Positions 36,733 to 49,248 of a stretch of 64,000 bases of DNA are shown here, piece by piece. The notes beneath the pieces were generated by a model. It searched no databases. It saw only the letters and a list, made by a program, of their open reading frames with translations, and was not told the origin of the DNA. Each line of letters starts with the position of its first letter. Positions within the stretch are counted from its first letter, which is position 1. Source of the DNA: Labia minor (Eukaryota > Arthropoda > Insecta > Dermaptera > Spongiphoridae); assembly GCA_963082975.1 (NCBI GenBank), contig OY720350.1, positions 50,484,734-50,548,733 of the forward strand. Reading direction: 5' to 3'. The position numbers were made by a program, and so were the translations under genes.

Positions 36733-37880
36733 TTGTTATTGTGTTCTTTACATTATATTCTAGAAAGAAAAAACCTAATAGATCAATCGAAAAAGGTAGA
36801 TATCTGGAATTTATCATTAAAATTGATATGATAAATACTAATAATTGATTTTACAAATATTATAATATAAAATTTTATTAAATTACGTTAAAGTATTAAA
36901 ATTATTGTGTAGACTTTTAAATTGTTTTTTTATTTATTTATTAATTTTTTTACTTTATTAATATGCATTTACAATGAATTCAAAATCTTTATAACATATA
37001 TTTAAAATTTTAATTTATTAGTTTAAATTCTTAAAGTGATGATGACACTAGTTTTAATATTTCTTTATCTTCATGGAAATTTATTATTAAAATTTTAAAG
37101 TGTTAATCGTCTCCATTATCTTGCCAGATAGAATTGATAAGCGTTAATATTACTTTTCAACGAGATCCTGTTCTCCGAAGAGGACCGGAAATGGAAATGT
37201 TCTTGGCCAATGGAATGACCTTCGAATATGGAAAACTTACAAAATTTGTAGTATATAATACGTATTAAAATACGATTATAGACGATTTATACTGATTTGA
37301 ATATAATTTGTTACATCATTTAACAAATCACAATTGAAAGATTAAATAAAGGAAAGCAATCATACTGGTTTCAATTAATAAGTGAAAATTCACCATGTAT
37401 GCCTCTCTATTGCATTATTCTATTGGAATTGGCTAAATGCCCACTTAGATTTATTTATTTATTTTATATATACTGCCCACGTCGCCCTAAACAGACACAA
37501 ATTACTTTCACTATGTTTTACTTATGCAATGAACGCAATACACTAACGGCCACCTCTGTCTCTTGTCATCAATCCTTTTAGATTTCTAGTTAATAAAAGT
37601 TTATCTATTCAATTCTTATAAAGAGATTTTTTTATTATCAATTCAATTGAATATACTACATTATTTATTAATTTTAATCATTTCCTACTTGTCATAGCCC
37701 CAAGCGTTTTTATCAAACTTTTTTTTTCCTCTTTATTTTATTTTTTAATAAACCAATAAATATTATGATAATATAAATATCATTATTTTTATTATAAATG
37801 ATAATATTGTACATCAATATCAAAATATATTTAAGAATCACATATTAAAATTTAATATCTTTTCTTATAATACTAGTAAA
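36733..37880. other. A+T-rich stretch, no gene seen
   Basis: A more complex patch at about 37130-37240 and another at 37400-37570 have no recognisable product. Confidence 0.45.
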
Positions 37881-38311
37881 TAAGTTGACCTGTGGCCAGG
37901 TCCGAACCGACCGACGGTTTGAAGTAAATTAATTTCCAGCTACAGAAACAATTTCAAATAATTTTAATATATCTATTAATGTAAAAAAAAAAAAAACAGA
38001 TATGGATATAACATAAATATTTTTAATTTTATTTTATTTATAATATATATGTAAGATCAGGCGGTGACGTCATGAATGGCTGGATGACGTCATATAATTT
38101 TAAATCAAGAAAAAACTAATAAATATGATTTTTCTCGAAGATAAAACCAATACAAAGTGCATGATTCGTGGTGATATGTAAAAAATCCTTATTTGAATTT
38201 TGGTGTGAAAATAACCCTTCCCTTCCTATCGTCGATCGCTAATACTACCACTTCCGGTTTCCGGATTTGCACCAAAAGTTGTTCAATTCATCCCACTGAT
38301 GCATTAAGTAA
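37881..38311 (-). mobile_element. HINE-A6, 3' portion of an interrupted element
   Basis: On the minus strand this is the 3' part of family A, from TTACTTAATGC to the CAACTTA end, with both TGACGTCA palindromes and the hairpin. Its 5' part appears to be at 39042..39203, separated by the 730-bp duplicated segment. Confidence 0.85.
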
Positions 38312-38600
38312 CCGTGTTTTTTCTTAAAAAAAAAATTAAAAAAAAAGAAAGAAAGATATTCAGACAAAATAACATCCCATTGAATTGAGAAATCACAAAA
38401 AAGAGAAAGAAAAATGACATTGGCAACGATGAAAAAAAAAAAGAAAAATTTTGAAGGAAAATGTAAATTAAAATTATAAGTTATATCTCTGATCTAAGGA
38501 AAAAAAGTGTAGTATTACATTTATTGATGAATATATTTATATGGTTGTAAGGTTTACAGTGAATATTTATTATTACTATTTACTATAATCATATTAACAA
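38312..38600 (-). repeat. Duplicated 289-bp flank of HINE-A8
   Basis: This non-transposon segment is the reverse complement of 43838..44126. The lengths are equal and the homopolymers (10 and 9 As) are the same. It joins A6 with a 2-bp (AA) microhomology at the left side. Confidence 0.9.
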
Positions 38601-39203
38601 TAAGTTGGCCTGTGGCCAGGTCCGAACCGACCGACGGTTTGAAGTAAATTAATTTCTAGCTACAGAAACAATTTCAAATAATTTTAATATATCTATTAAT
38701 GTAATAAAAAACAAATAGGCATATAACATAAATATTTTTAATTTTATTTTATTTATAATATATATGTAAGACCAGACTGTGACGTCATGAATGGCTGGAT
38801 GACGTCATATAATTTTAAATCAAGAAAAAACTAATAAATATGATTTTCCCGAGGATAAAACCAATACAAAGTGTATGATTCGTGGTGATATATAAAAAAA
38901 TCTCCTCATGTGAAATTTGGTGTGAAAATAACCCTTCCCTTCCTATCGTCGATCGCTAATACTACCAGTTCCGGATTTGCACCAAAAGTTGATCAATTCA
39001 TCCCACTGATGCATTAAGTAAATATAAATTTCATCAAAATCCGTTCAGCCGTTCAGGCTGTACACATCTATCGGACGGACGGACAGACATGCTAAAAATC
39101 CTATTTTCTGTTAAGAAAATGCATGATTCGTGGAGATATGTAAAAATCTCCACATGTGAAATTTGGTGTGAAAACAATACCCCCCTTACTATCGTCGGTC
39201 GGT
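38601..39203 (-). mobile_element. HINE-A7, composite copy
   Basis: This is a full-length-looking minus-strand family A copy. From 38601 to 39041 it matches A8 at every base I compared, including rare variants (AAGTTGGCCTG, the shortened GAAATTTATATTTAC, GGAACTGG). From 39042 to the 5' end at 39203 it differs from A8 at many sites. It therefore joins two different A sequences at the core motif. Confidence 0.85.
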
Positions 39204-42200
39204 AAAAATTGTATATTTGAAAATTTTGGAAATATTTAAGGATTACTTTAAAATACTCACAAAGATCATTTTTATAAATAAAAATCGATCGGTATTGGTT
39301 TCAGCCACGGAAAAAATCATATTTGTTTGTTTTGTTTTTCTCTTTACTAAAGATATTAATTTTAAATGATACGTAAAATGCTGTTATCAGTGACATCAGT
39401 GCCTCCATAGTCATAATTTAATGTTAATGATAATAAAATGTTTTATACTACATATATACTATTACTGGGTTTTGGAATTAATAAATTGATTGATATTTTC
39501 TATGTTTAGCTACGCCTCGGTAGTTTAAGAATTAAATATTAATCTAAAATTTATGTTATTATTATAGTCTGGCAAAAATTGTATATCTTTCTGTCTTTCT
39601 GATCTTGAAAATTGTTAACATATTAATTATGATATTTCAAAAAATAATTTCTCAATTTCATTATTTTATATTCATTTAAAATGATAATTAAAGAATATCT
39701 TATTTTAAATAAATTGTTGAATAAATCTGATCTAATCATATTAAATTATATATTATTATTATATTAATTAAAATGAGAAATAATTTAAATGATATTTGGT
39801 TATTAGAAATAAAAATAAAAAATTATTTTTAATAATTTTGTTTTCGATTTAATAGAATGAACCGAGATAGGAGGCTCGAATGAATAGCGCGGAACTTTTT
39901 ATAAATTTTTATAAACTGTTTTATATTAAAATTACAAAAAAAGAAATTGATTGATATTTTCTATGTATAAATATAGACAGAAGTGAGATTATAAGATAAG
40001 AAATGTATAAATAAGGATATATTATATTATTATATTTTATTCACATTATAAACACCCAAACAAATTTATTTAATATTCCCAGCCAAACCCGTAATAATCT
40101 TAAAACAATATTATGTTATATCCACAGGACATACTTTTGTCTTTCAGTGCATTAATAGGTACGTTCAAGGGCTGTATTATGACTTTTTTTTTAATTTATG
40201 TTCTTTTAAATTTAAATTATTTGAGCGCCGGCTCGGTGAACTAGGTATTAATATTACCAGCCAAACCCGATAATAAGGAATTATTTTTTTTATTAACTGA
40301 TAATAATATAATAATAATATAATATAATCTAAGCATAATAGCAGCATAGCTGAAATGTCAGTTTTATCTCTAAATAAATATTTTTTTAAGGTCATTCTTT
40401 TCTGTCTTCCAGTGCATTAATACGTACGTTTAAGGGGTGTATGTTTTATGACCAATTTTTCTGCCATTCTTTTTTAATTGATATTTTTTTATATTTAAAA
40501 TGTTTTACAATTTTTTATTTAATTTCGAAATAAAATTAAAAATATTTATTTTAATATTTTAGATTAAAATTAGGAAATATACGATATATTTATATATATA
40601 TTTAAAATATATTTACATTCCCCCACAAAAAAAAATATTCATGTAGTTAGCAACATATAATACATATAATCAATTATAAAGGAAGGAATCCTTCCATAAG
40701 GAAGATTTTTTTTTAAATCGGTGAACCAGGTACTTTCAATCAAATTCAATCATTAATGGTTCATATAATTATATATATTCTTTTCTTTTATATAGTACAG
40801 TTGACAGTTGTGATATAGATAGTTGTTAGAGTTCTTTTTGATGGTAACTCTGGCAACCAATAACGAGATAAAAAAATTTCCCCTATTTGAATTTAAGATA
40901 TACTGTCATGTATAAATAACTGGAAAAGTCGTTTATTTATTATATATCTTTTTTATTTTACTTTATTGACCTTTGTGATGTATTTATATTTTAGCCAAAC
41001 TTTGTATTTATTTTAAATTAATTAATTAATCTTAATTTTCTAAATGAACTTGACTAGAATGATGAACTCGACCTCAAGTTCAGTGAATCTGGGCTATAAG
41101 CACCAAACTACCATCCAGGTTATTTTAAAAAATATTTTATGCTTTTTAGTTTTAGATTATGTAATTTAATATTTAATTCTTTATTGTTAAATATTAAAAT
41201 GTTATTAATTATAATAAAGATTAAAATTTTTGATGAATCTGTGATATACTATCTAAATAAAAATTGTCAAGATCATTTTATTTTAATACTATATTCTTTA
41301 TTGATTTGGGTAGGTTGATATTAAGTAATGAATTAATTACATATTTATATTTATATATAAGATTGAGATGGTTATATTCTATTTGTTACAAATTTAATTT
41401 AGACATGATGGCGAATAAAAATTCAATACCTTGAAAATATTTTTATTTAATTAAAAATTAAAAAAAAAAAACAAGTAAATATTTCTGTTTCTATAAAATA
41501 TCAATCTTAAATCGAAATTAAATAATTAATTGAAATTTAATATACATTAATTTAAAATTTCATTCAGAAATCAAATCCTACAGGTTTCGTATCATATTTT
41601 TCTTGATAAAGAGAATTATTAATATTCTATAAGAAAATAAAGAAATAAATTAATGACAGGATAGGAAATATGAATTTTAATGATAATCAAAGGAACTTGA
41701 GTGAAATTTTTCTCAATGGGTTATTATTATTGTTGATGTTGTGCTTTGTTTGAACAAATTGTAAAATATTAGCAAATAGAAAGTTCGTGAGAAGTCCGGT
41801 CTCAATTATCAAATTATTAAAAAAAAAAATACTAATAATAATAATTAACGGAGTTTTTTGATTTTTTTTTCCATTTAATTCTATAAAATCAAAAATATTG
41901 TTGCAAGGGAAGATGATTCATTGAAAGTGTGAGTGGCTGTCCCGGATGAATCATCAGACTGTTGCACCACCAGAATCCTGGAGGATGACGTTTCCTGCTC
42001 CTTATCTCTCTCCACATTTCGTTTGTCTAATCTCCTTCACACTGAACCTCTTTTTTGTCATTTATCACCTCTCTCTTACTTTTTTTTTTTAAATAAACAG
42101 TAATTAATTAAAGACTGGTTTTATTATCTTGTTAATTTTTGCAATGTTCTTGTTACAGAATTCACGTAATTACATTCACTTTCTTCTTGACACCGATGAC

Positions 42201-42585
42201 GTTTCTAAGATATATTTTTTTAAAGTTTTTATTTTACATTTTATTTAAAATACAAAGAATTTTTATATTAATGGTAATTCAAAGGTAAATTAAAATTTTG
42301 TATAATTTTATTGAAATTAGAAAATGGTGGGTGTGGTTTATGATGTTCTGGGATCGTATAGGAATATTAATATTTTTTTTTCTTCAAAAAATCTATTTTT
42401 TACTTTATATTAGTGGTATTGATTTGGAAATATATATTCTTAGAAATCCTTAATTTTAATTATACTCTATGATTTATAAAAATAAAATTTAAAATAGCAA
42501 AACTCTTTATACAAAATAGTAAATAATATTTTTCAAAAAGTTGGAGTTATTAAAAACCAAATATTCCAACTTGGAATGTTTTTTT
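39204..42585. other. A+T-rich stretch with family D repeat pieces
   Basis: It contains repeat D segments (see 39500..40620) and a complex patch at about 41905-42060 (with ATGAATCATC). No gene is supported. Confidence 0.45.
39500..40620. repeat. Family D repeat region, copy 1
   Basis: Segments recur between here and 48060..49830: TCTTGAAAATTGTTAACATA, GGTATTAATATTACCAGCC (40245), and TTTAATTTCGAAATAAAATT (40520). The order is scrambled and partly duplicated, so element ends cannot be set. Such short repeats with GGCTCGGTG blocks could be rolling-circle derivatives, but this is uncertain. Confidence 0.4.
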
Positions 42586-43115
42586 ACTATGTCACGAGTA
42601 GTATTGCGATCACAAAAATTTTGGATGTCAAGATTTTGATGTTTTTTAAGTTTTGAAGGCCCCTGAGTCATTTTCTCTCTCTGTGTGTGTGGACAAGATT
42701 ACACAAAACGGTTTGAGCTAGAATAATGAAATTTAGTATACGGACATTTTTTAAAATACGTAGTTTTCTATCAACTTTTGAGAAATGTAGCTCGTTCGGA
42801 TGAGGACCATTACCTACCACATTTTCAATTTTTCGTCTAAACTGACCGTAAAAATAAAGATAGATATTTAATATTTTTTCACATGATTAAAAATTCTATA
42901 AAACTGCTATTTATAGAATTTCAGCTTGATTAAATCGTTAAAAGTACCGGAATTAATTTTTTAACACGTTGACTGGCAATCACGCGCCAGCACGTGACGT
43001 GGTGTCATCAACAAAGAGCCAAACACGCTGGTTTAATAAATATTATTTATTAAATTTAATTTATAATTAAGTAATTAAATTTAATTTAAATATAATTGTA
43101 GTGAAGACATTCCAG
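42586..43115 (+). mobile_element. HINE-B4, diverged
   Basis: It begins ACTATGTCACGAGTAGTATTG and ends with an eroded 3' end (GAAGACATTCCAGATTTTT). The middle keeps AACGGTTTGAGCTAGAATAA, TGAAATTTAGTATACG and CAGCACGTGACGTGG. The 3' subterminal repeat is mostly lost. Confidence 0.7.
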
Positions 43116-43237
43116 ATTTTTTTCTAATTAAAATAAAATATAATAACTAAATTGTGATAGATTATGAGAGCCAATTTAAAGAAAAATTACATATTTAGAA
43201 ATGTTTAAAAATTATTTTTAAAAATTGATAAATTTTT

Positions 43238-43837
43238 ACCGACCGACGATAGTAAGGGAGGTATTGTTTTCACACCAAATTTCACATGTGGAGATTTTTA
43301 CATATCTCCACGAATCAAGCATTTTCTTAACAGAAAAAAGTATTTTTAGCATGTCTGTCCGTCCGTATAGATGTGTACAGCCTGAACGGCTCAACCGATT
43401 TTGATGAAATTTATATTTACTTAATGCATCAGTGGGATGAATTGATCAACTTTTGGTGCAAATCCGGAACTGGTAGTATTAGCGATCGACGATAGGAAGG
43501 GAAGGGTTATTTTCACACCAAATTTCACATGAGGAGATTTTTTTATATATCACCACGAATCATACACTTTGTATTGGTTTTATCCTCGGGAAAATCATAT
43601 TTATTAGTTTTTTCTTGATTTAAAATTATATGACGTCATCCAGCCATTCATGACGTCACAGTCTGGTCTTACATATATATTATAAATAAAATAAAATTAA
43701 AAATATTTATGTTATATGCCTATTTGTTTTTTATTACATTAATAGATATATTAAAATTATTTGAAATTGTTTCTGTAGCTAGAAATTAATTTACTTCAAA
43801 CCGTCGGTCGGTTCGGACCTGGCCACAGGCCAACTTA
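43238..43837 (+). mobile_element. HINE-A8, template of the inverted duplication
   Basis: This full-length family A copy has a very short GTCY block, both TGACGTCA palindromes and the variant end GGCCACAGGCCAACTTA. Its part from 43397 onward, plus 289 bp of flank, is duplicated in inverted orientation at 38312..39041. Confidence 0.9.
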
Positions 43838-44126
43838 TTGTTAATATGATTATAGTAAATAGTAATAATAAATATTCACTGTAAACCTTACAACCATATA
43901 AATATATTCATCAATAAATGTAATACTACACTTTTTTTCCTTAGATCAGAGATATAACTTATAATTTTAATTTACATTTTCCTTCAAAATTTTTCTTTTT
44001 TTTTTTCATCGTTGCCAATGTCATTTTTCTTTCTCTTTTTTGTGATTTCTCAATTCAATGGGATGTTATTTTGTCTGAATATCTTTCTTTCTTTTTTTTT
44101 AATTTTTTTTTTAAGAAAAAACACGG
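43838..44126 (+). repeat. Flank of HINE-A8, duplicated in inverted orientation
   Basis: This is the source-like copy of 38312..38600. It continues beyond 44126 into sequence not present at the other locus, and does not meet an A element end, which suggests that it is the original context. Confidence 0.85.
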
Positions 44127-44128
44127 TT

Positions 44129-45745
44129 CATTTTATTTTATGTTCATTCTATAATGCATCTTTTCAATAATGTTGATTCATTTCCTATTTAAGAGAATCG
44201 AAATCGAATGGAAACCTTGGTTTTTATTTTCTTTAACTGTCGATATTCACCAACCGCTGCAAAAATGCAAATGTCCTTGGCTAATCAACTCTAAGCACGT
44301 ACTAATAAATATTTCTATATTATATTCTATTATTATTATTTTTTTTTTCCTTAAATATGATAATCGTTTCCTTATTCATTCAAAATGTTATCTTTTTTTT
44401 ATAATTCAATGGAATAATAATCAATTGAATTGATTAGAGATTATATTGTTTGATTGTCATAGGATAATTTTTCAATATAATGATAAGCAAGTCAAAATAT
44501 CATTTTGGATATATTTCTTGATAACGAATAAATGGGAATTATAACTACTATTTAAATATAAAGTTATTTAAGAGGAGTTTCTGTAATGTTTATATCAATG
44601 TACTTGTGTTAGTATATTAAATTGGAGGAATAAAAAGACACATCCCTTATTTCCTTTTTTTTATAGAATTATTTTATTTCTAAATTATAATAATAATAGT
44701 AATAATATTGTAAAATTCTTGAAAAACTACATATTTCTGATTTTCGTAAGAATAGAAAAGACAAGAGAACAAGTCCCTTGTTTCAGTCCATAAAAACTTT
44801 AAAAATATGTTTAATTATTTTCCCGACAAACCCCAAACAAAATTTTTTGATTAGAAAAATATTTTTAAAATTTACCCCTCCATTAATTTTATTACCTATT
44901 CTATTATATTACCTTTCATTTAATTTTAGTTTTATCATCTACCAGTAAATTTTTTGTAATTATTAAACTAATTAATTTTAAATATGTGGGATGATAATTG
45001 AATTACATGACATTTGATTTTTACATTTTATACATAAATACCTGCCATTGAAATGCCTGATGATTATCAAGATCCATCGACACTTGATAGATTTGATTCT
45101 TTGGGAAGGGAATTGAATGAATAGCAACATTTAGATCGGCTTTCATCAAAATGAATGGTTACAGGTAAGGGTAAGGAGGAAGAGGAGGAAGCCTTTTATA
45201 ATTCGCAAATGCGAAGGCGGGAGAGGAGATGAGAATTTAGGAAGTGGGCGATTGAATGACCCTCAACTAATCAAGTCATTGGCCGAAAGGATGATGACGA
45301 TGATCATGTAGAATTGGGGAGGGCAAGCAACGCCCTAAGGACAATGGGGGGACAACCGATGTAGAATAATTAATCTTAGGTGAAAGTTGAAACAGAGCAG
45401 GCAGGAGATGGAGAGAGAAGAAAACATTAGTAATATTATATAATCGTTGGTTGGTAGATGCGGAAGGTTTTGAGGGTCAACGACGAGGTAAATGACTTGG
45501 AAGGATAAGGGAAGTAGAACAAGTTTAGAGCATTATGTGTCCAAGCAAATTCATTTTCAAAGATCTTGTTTTGCAATCAATTCAGTTTTACTTACATAAG
45601 CGAAATCATATGAGATTATGATGGTTCAACTACTTATTTATATTAACGAAAAATTATTAAATCATATATACTTTCTATTTACAATACAATTTAGAAATTA
45701 AAATTAATAAGTATATTAATATTTATATATATATATGAAAATTAA
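44129..45745. other. A+T-rich stretch with a purine-rich unique island
   Basis: The patch at about 45065-45540 is long, purine-rich and non-repetitive, with no open frame of interest. It is a candidate noncoding functional element only by contrast with its surroundings. Confidence 0.45.
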
Positions 45746-45748
45746 TAT

Positions 45749-46018
45749 AGTTATCTTCTATCTTTCTATATGACATATGTAAAGGTTTTTGTCTGCACAT
45801 CGCTCAGAATTTAAATTTTTTTTGCATATCTTCGCGTTTCATGATATCTAGAATCCAAAAGTGACTTTAGAATTTAGAAAAATAAAAATATAAATATAAA
45901 TATTATAAACATTATTTGTATTGTATTCTTTGCGCTGATGAATGACAACATGTAATATCAAATTTAAAAAAAAAATAATTTCTACGGTTATTGATTAGAT
46001 AAATTAATATAGTTATTG
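45749..46018 (+). mobile_element. Chimeric fragment of Helitron C2 type
   Basis: 45749-45880 matches the 5' end of Helitron C2 in + orientation (AAGGTTTTTGTCTGCACATC, then TTTGCATATCTTCG and CCAAAAGTGACTTTAGAAT). 45965-46018 matches an internal C2 segment in the opposite orientation (CTACGGTTATTGATTAGA). No 3' end is present. Confidence 0.6.
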
Positions 46019-48060
46019 AATATATAAGGAACCATGATCATGTTTTCAATTTATTCATATAATATAGTTGATTTTTTTTTTGCTTTGTTCATTTGGAAAT
46101 ACTTTCCCTGCTCGTTTACGGATGATAAATTTGAAAGTTAACTCTTGAAACATTCAATCGGACCGGGGATAAAAAAAAAGTAATGTGCATTGCGAAGATG
46201 GACCAGACATATGTAAGATCAATCATTTGATTAGAGAGAGCTTGAAAAAAAAAGGGGATTGGAACATAGAACAAGTTCTGCAAATTGGATTCCAGAAATA
46301 CTGACAGTAATTAATAGATTGCTTTTGGTTTGATTCGTATTTGATTCCCCTCCTTTTTTGGAATAGTCAAAGGTCAAATATTTGTTATTTCACCTATATA
46401 CAATTATACTAAACATAATACGGTAAGTTAAATGTAACCAGTTTGTTAGAATATTTTTAGTTTCAAGTAACACACATATAAATATTTATTAATATATTCA
46501 GAAGTTATCTATTCAAGCAGAAAATCACAATTTCCTACTTGATTAAAACAAACTAATTTTCAAATATCATTCTGATTGCTGATCTTTGATAAAGACTAAT
46601 AAAAGACCAGGAATCAGACTAAAAAGACAGACAAACTCATCTAAATTAATACTGAATATTTATCAAAATTAAAATTTTCAAATAATTTATTGTAATCGTT
46701 TAACCAATGTTCTATTTTGGAAACAAATTAAACATCTCTATTTTCACATAATTATATACAAAATTTATTTTATTAATGAAGTATAAATTTCCTAATAAGT
46801 ACCTCTAGAATTTTTTATTTAACAATCCCCCCTCTTTCCAATGGATTTGAATGTGTCCTATTGAATAGAAGGGGGGCGAGGTCCTTATACACTTAATAAA
46901 AGTCAAACCAATTAGTTTCCGGTTCTTTAAGATTAACTAGTAAAACATATTAAGAAGATGAAGAAGGAGAGGGGGGAGATTTTCCGCTCACGCCTCTTCC
47001 ACACACTCAGTCTGGTTTTAATGAACTAATGAAATGACATGTCAACATTAAACAACTAAAATATTTACTTTCTATTGATTTTGGTTATATTTATTAGATG
47101 AATTTAATACATGTGTACTGTGGTGTAATTCAAAGCGATTTTTTGAATTAGTTAAATACTTTAGTATAGAACTTGTTTGAGTATATAATAACTAATTATA
47201 TGAAAATAGAAGGTGGGGTGAATGTTGATGGGCAATTGAAACTAACACTTTCAATGACCCTATTGATAACAGTGGAGAGTACACTGGAGAGTAAAAACCG
47301 AAAGCAAGTGGAGGGTGTAGGGCTCAGGCACCCTAGCAACCGGCCGATCGATACCTGAACCTGGTTGCCCATGGTACCCAAACCAAGTATATTGCAACCC
47401 TCTGGAAAGAACGGGAGGAAGTGGCTGACGGAAATCAGAGAACCTCGTCACTCGCCATTGTTCTCCATGGCAGACTTCTTCTTATTTCCTTTTCTGCGGT
47501 TTTTATAAAGAAACTTTATCCGAATAAAAACAAAAGTCGCATTTAGAATAAAAAAAGAAAATAATAGTTACTATTCGTATATATTATGTATGCATAGGTT
47601 TTGTAAATTCTTGCGAACTTTATTTTTCAAATTTATATATTATATATATATTTCATACAGGATAATATCGAATGTAAATTTTACTATTCTCATAAGATAA
47701 TCAATTTTTATATATATTAGTGAAAGTAAAAATTAAATTATATAGATTTTCCAGGATGAATATAATAGAGTTGGATATCGATTATTTCCTTTTTATATTA
47801 TTATTCAGGAAATAATTGAAATGCCAAAGAAAGTTGGATGAGCGTCCATTTTACTATTTTAATTCTTTTTCTTTCTCTTCCTCTCGTTAGTGAAATACTT
47901 TTGAAAAAAAAAAATGTCGGATGTAATCTATATTCAATACTAAATTTAGATTTTCCAAAAACTTTAGTAATTTAAAATTGGAATTAAAGAGAATCGTGTG
48001 AGTATTTTCTGATTATATTTAATAAAATATTTCTATTTTGTTTAGAATATCTTATCTTAT
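46019..48060. other. A+T-rich stretch with unique islands
   Basis: More complex patches lie at 46100-46320, 46850-47010 and 47200-47490. Overlapping short frames on both strands at 47173-47451 are not convincing as genes. Candidate RFX sites are listed separately. Confidence 0.45.
47329..47379. promoter_or_regulatory. Pair of X-box (RFX)-like motifs
   Basis: GCACCCTAGCAACCGG (47329-47344) and GGTTGCCCATGGTACCC (47363-47379) each resemble the inverted-repeat X-box GTTNCCATGGNAAC bound by RFX factors, with mismatches and one inserted base in the second. They lie within a unique intronic island. This is a motif-only suggestion. Confidence 0.25.
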
Positions 48061-48483
48061 TATGCTAGCTAAAATTGTATATATCTATCTATCTATCTAT
48101 ATATATTGGTTCTCAAAAACCGCTCTAACGATTTTTTTCAAATTCACACTAGATATAGTATTTATAAAGAAAAATTGAGTTTTATTGATCACATCTCTTG
48201 AAATATACAGCTTCATTATTAATTTCTTAATTGAAAATTATATATGGAAAACGTCAAAATTGGCATCCATTTTTATTTTTTAACTGAAATTGTATTAATA
48301 TTTTTTTTTATTTAAAATATTTTAAAATTTATTATTTAATTTCGAAATAAAATTAAAAATATTTATTTTTAATAAAATATATATAGATATTTATTAATCT
48401 CTCTCAAAAAAAAAAAAAAAAAGTCATCAAATACTGCCTGCTAAGACAGTAAAAAAATGACAATTTTTTATCTAAATATATAT

Positions 48484-48565
48484 AGTCCAGAGGTTAGAGT
48501 GATGTTTTAACGAGTGGATTTCGTCGGTTCGAAACTCGCCGGGTGAATCGTTATTTAAAAATGAA
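48484..48565 (+). repeat. tRNA-derived SINE-like element S2
   Basis: GTCCAGAGGTTAGAGTGATG (A-box region typical of tRNA SINEs) is followed 30 bp later by GTCGGTTCGAAACTCGCCG (B box, one mismatch) and GGTGAATCG, then an A+T-rich tail. It shares its 3' half with S1 at 33258. Confidence 0.55.
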
Positions 48566-49095
48566 AATAATGATTTTGTTATTATTTTTTCTTTTTATCT
48601 ATTGTTTACTTTTTAATAAATTACTATTTTATATTTATTTATTCATTGTTCTTTTATTAATTAAGTTTTAGATAGTTTTATAATTTTTAATATTTTTTCA
48701 ATAAAATATTATTTAATATATTTATTAATATTATTTTATTTATTATTATTGAGTACCCGAAGTTCCATTCATTTTAATCAGATTGATGCAATGATGCAAC
48801 AGTTAATAATTGTAATATTGTAATAAATTTCTATCTTGAAAATTGTTACATATTATTCAGGATATTTTAAAAACAATTTCTTTCTTTAATTAATATTCAT
48901 TTTTTCTATAAGTCAGATATATTTCCAAATATTAAATAATTTTTGAAGTGAAAACTTCTTTAGCGGCGTTGAGCACTTTTGCGGGATGGGGAAAAAGTAT
49001 AGAACTCGCGTGATCGTGACCAACACCATGAAGCTAGCACATTACGTCTGCTTTCAAATTTCTTATAATAGAGCGCGAAATTTGAATTGTCATTA

Positions 49096-49248
49096 GAACT
49101 GTTTTATAATTCTTATCTCTAACATATAAATATATATTTATTATGTAAAGTTCATTTCATATATACATATATAATCAAAATTATACGAAATGAACTTCAC
49201 ATAATAAATATATATTTTATGTTAGAGATAAGAATTATAAAACAGTTC
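49096..49248. repeat. Long palindrome
   Basis: Arms 49096-49158 and 49187-49248 (about 62 bp each) are near-perfect reverse complements around a 28-nt spacer. The arms begin GAACTGTTTTATAATTC and end GTTCATTTC. It lies inside the family D region. Confidence 0.8.

Noticed and set aside
37881..39203. Composite interpreted as simple read-through transposition of HINE-A with captured flank
   Set aside because: The identity with A8 begins inside the element rather than at its 5' end, and the left junction resumes at nearly the same element position. This fits ectopic repair better than element read-through.
47173..47451. Overlapping short frames on both strands
   Set aside because: Three mutually overlapping frames lack similarity to known proteins and have no splice context. 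The region is better treated as a noncoding island.
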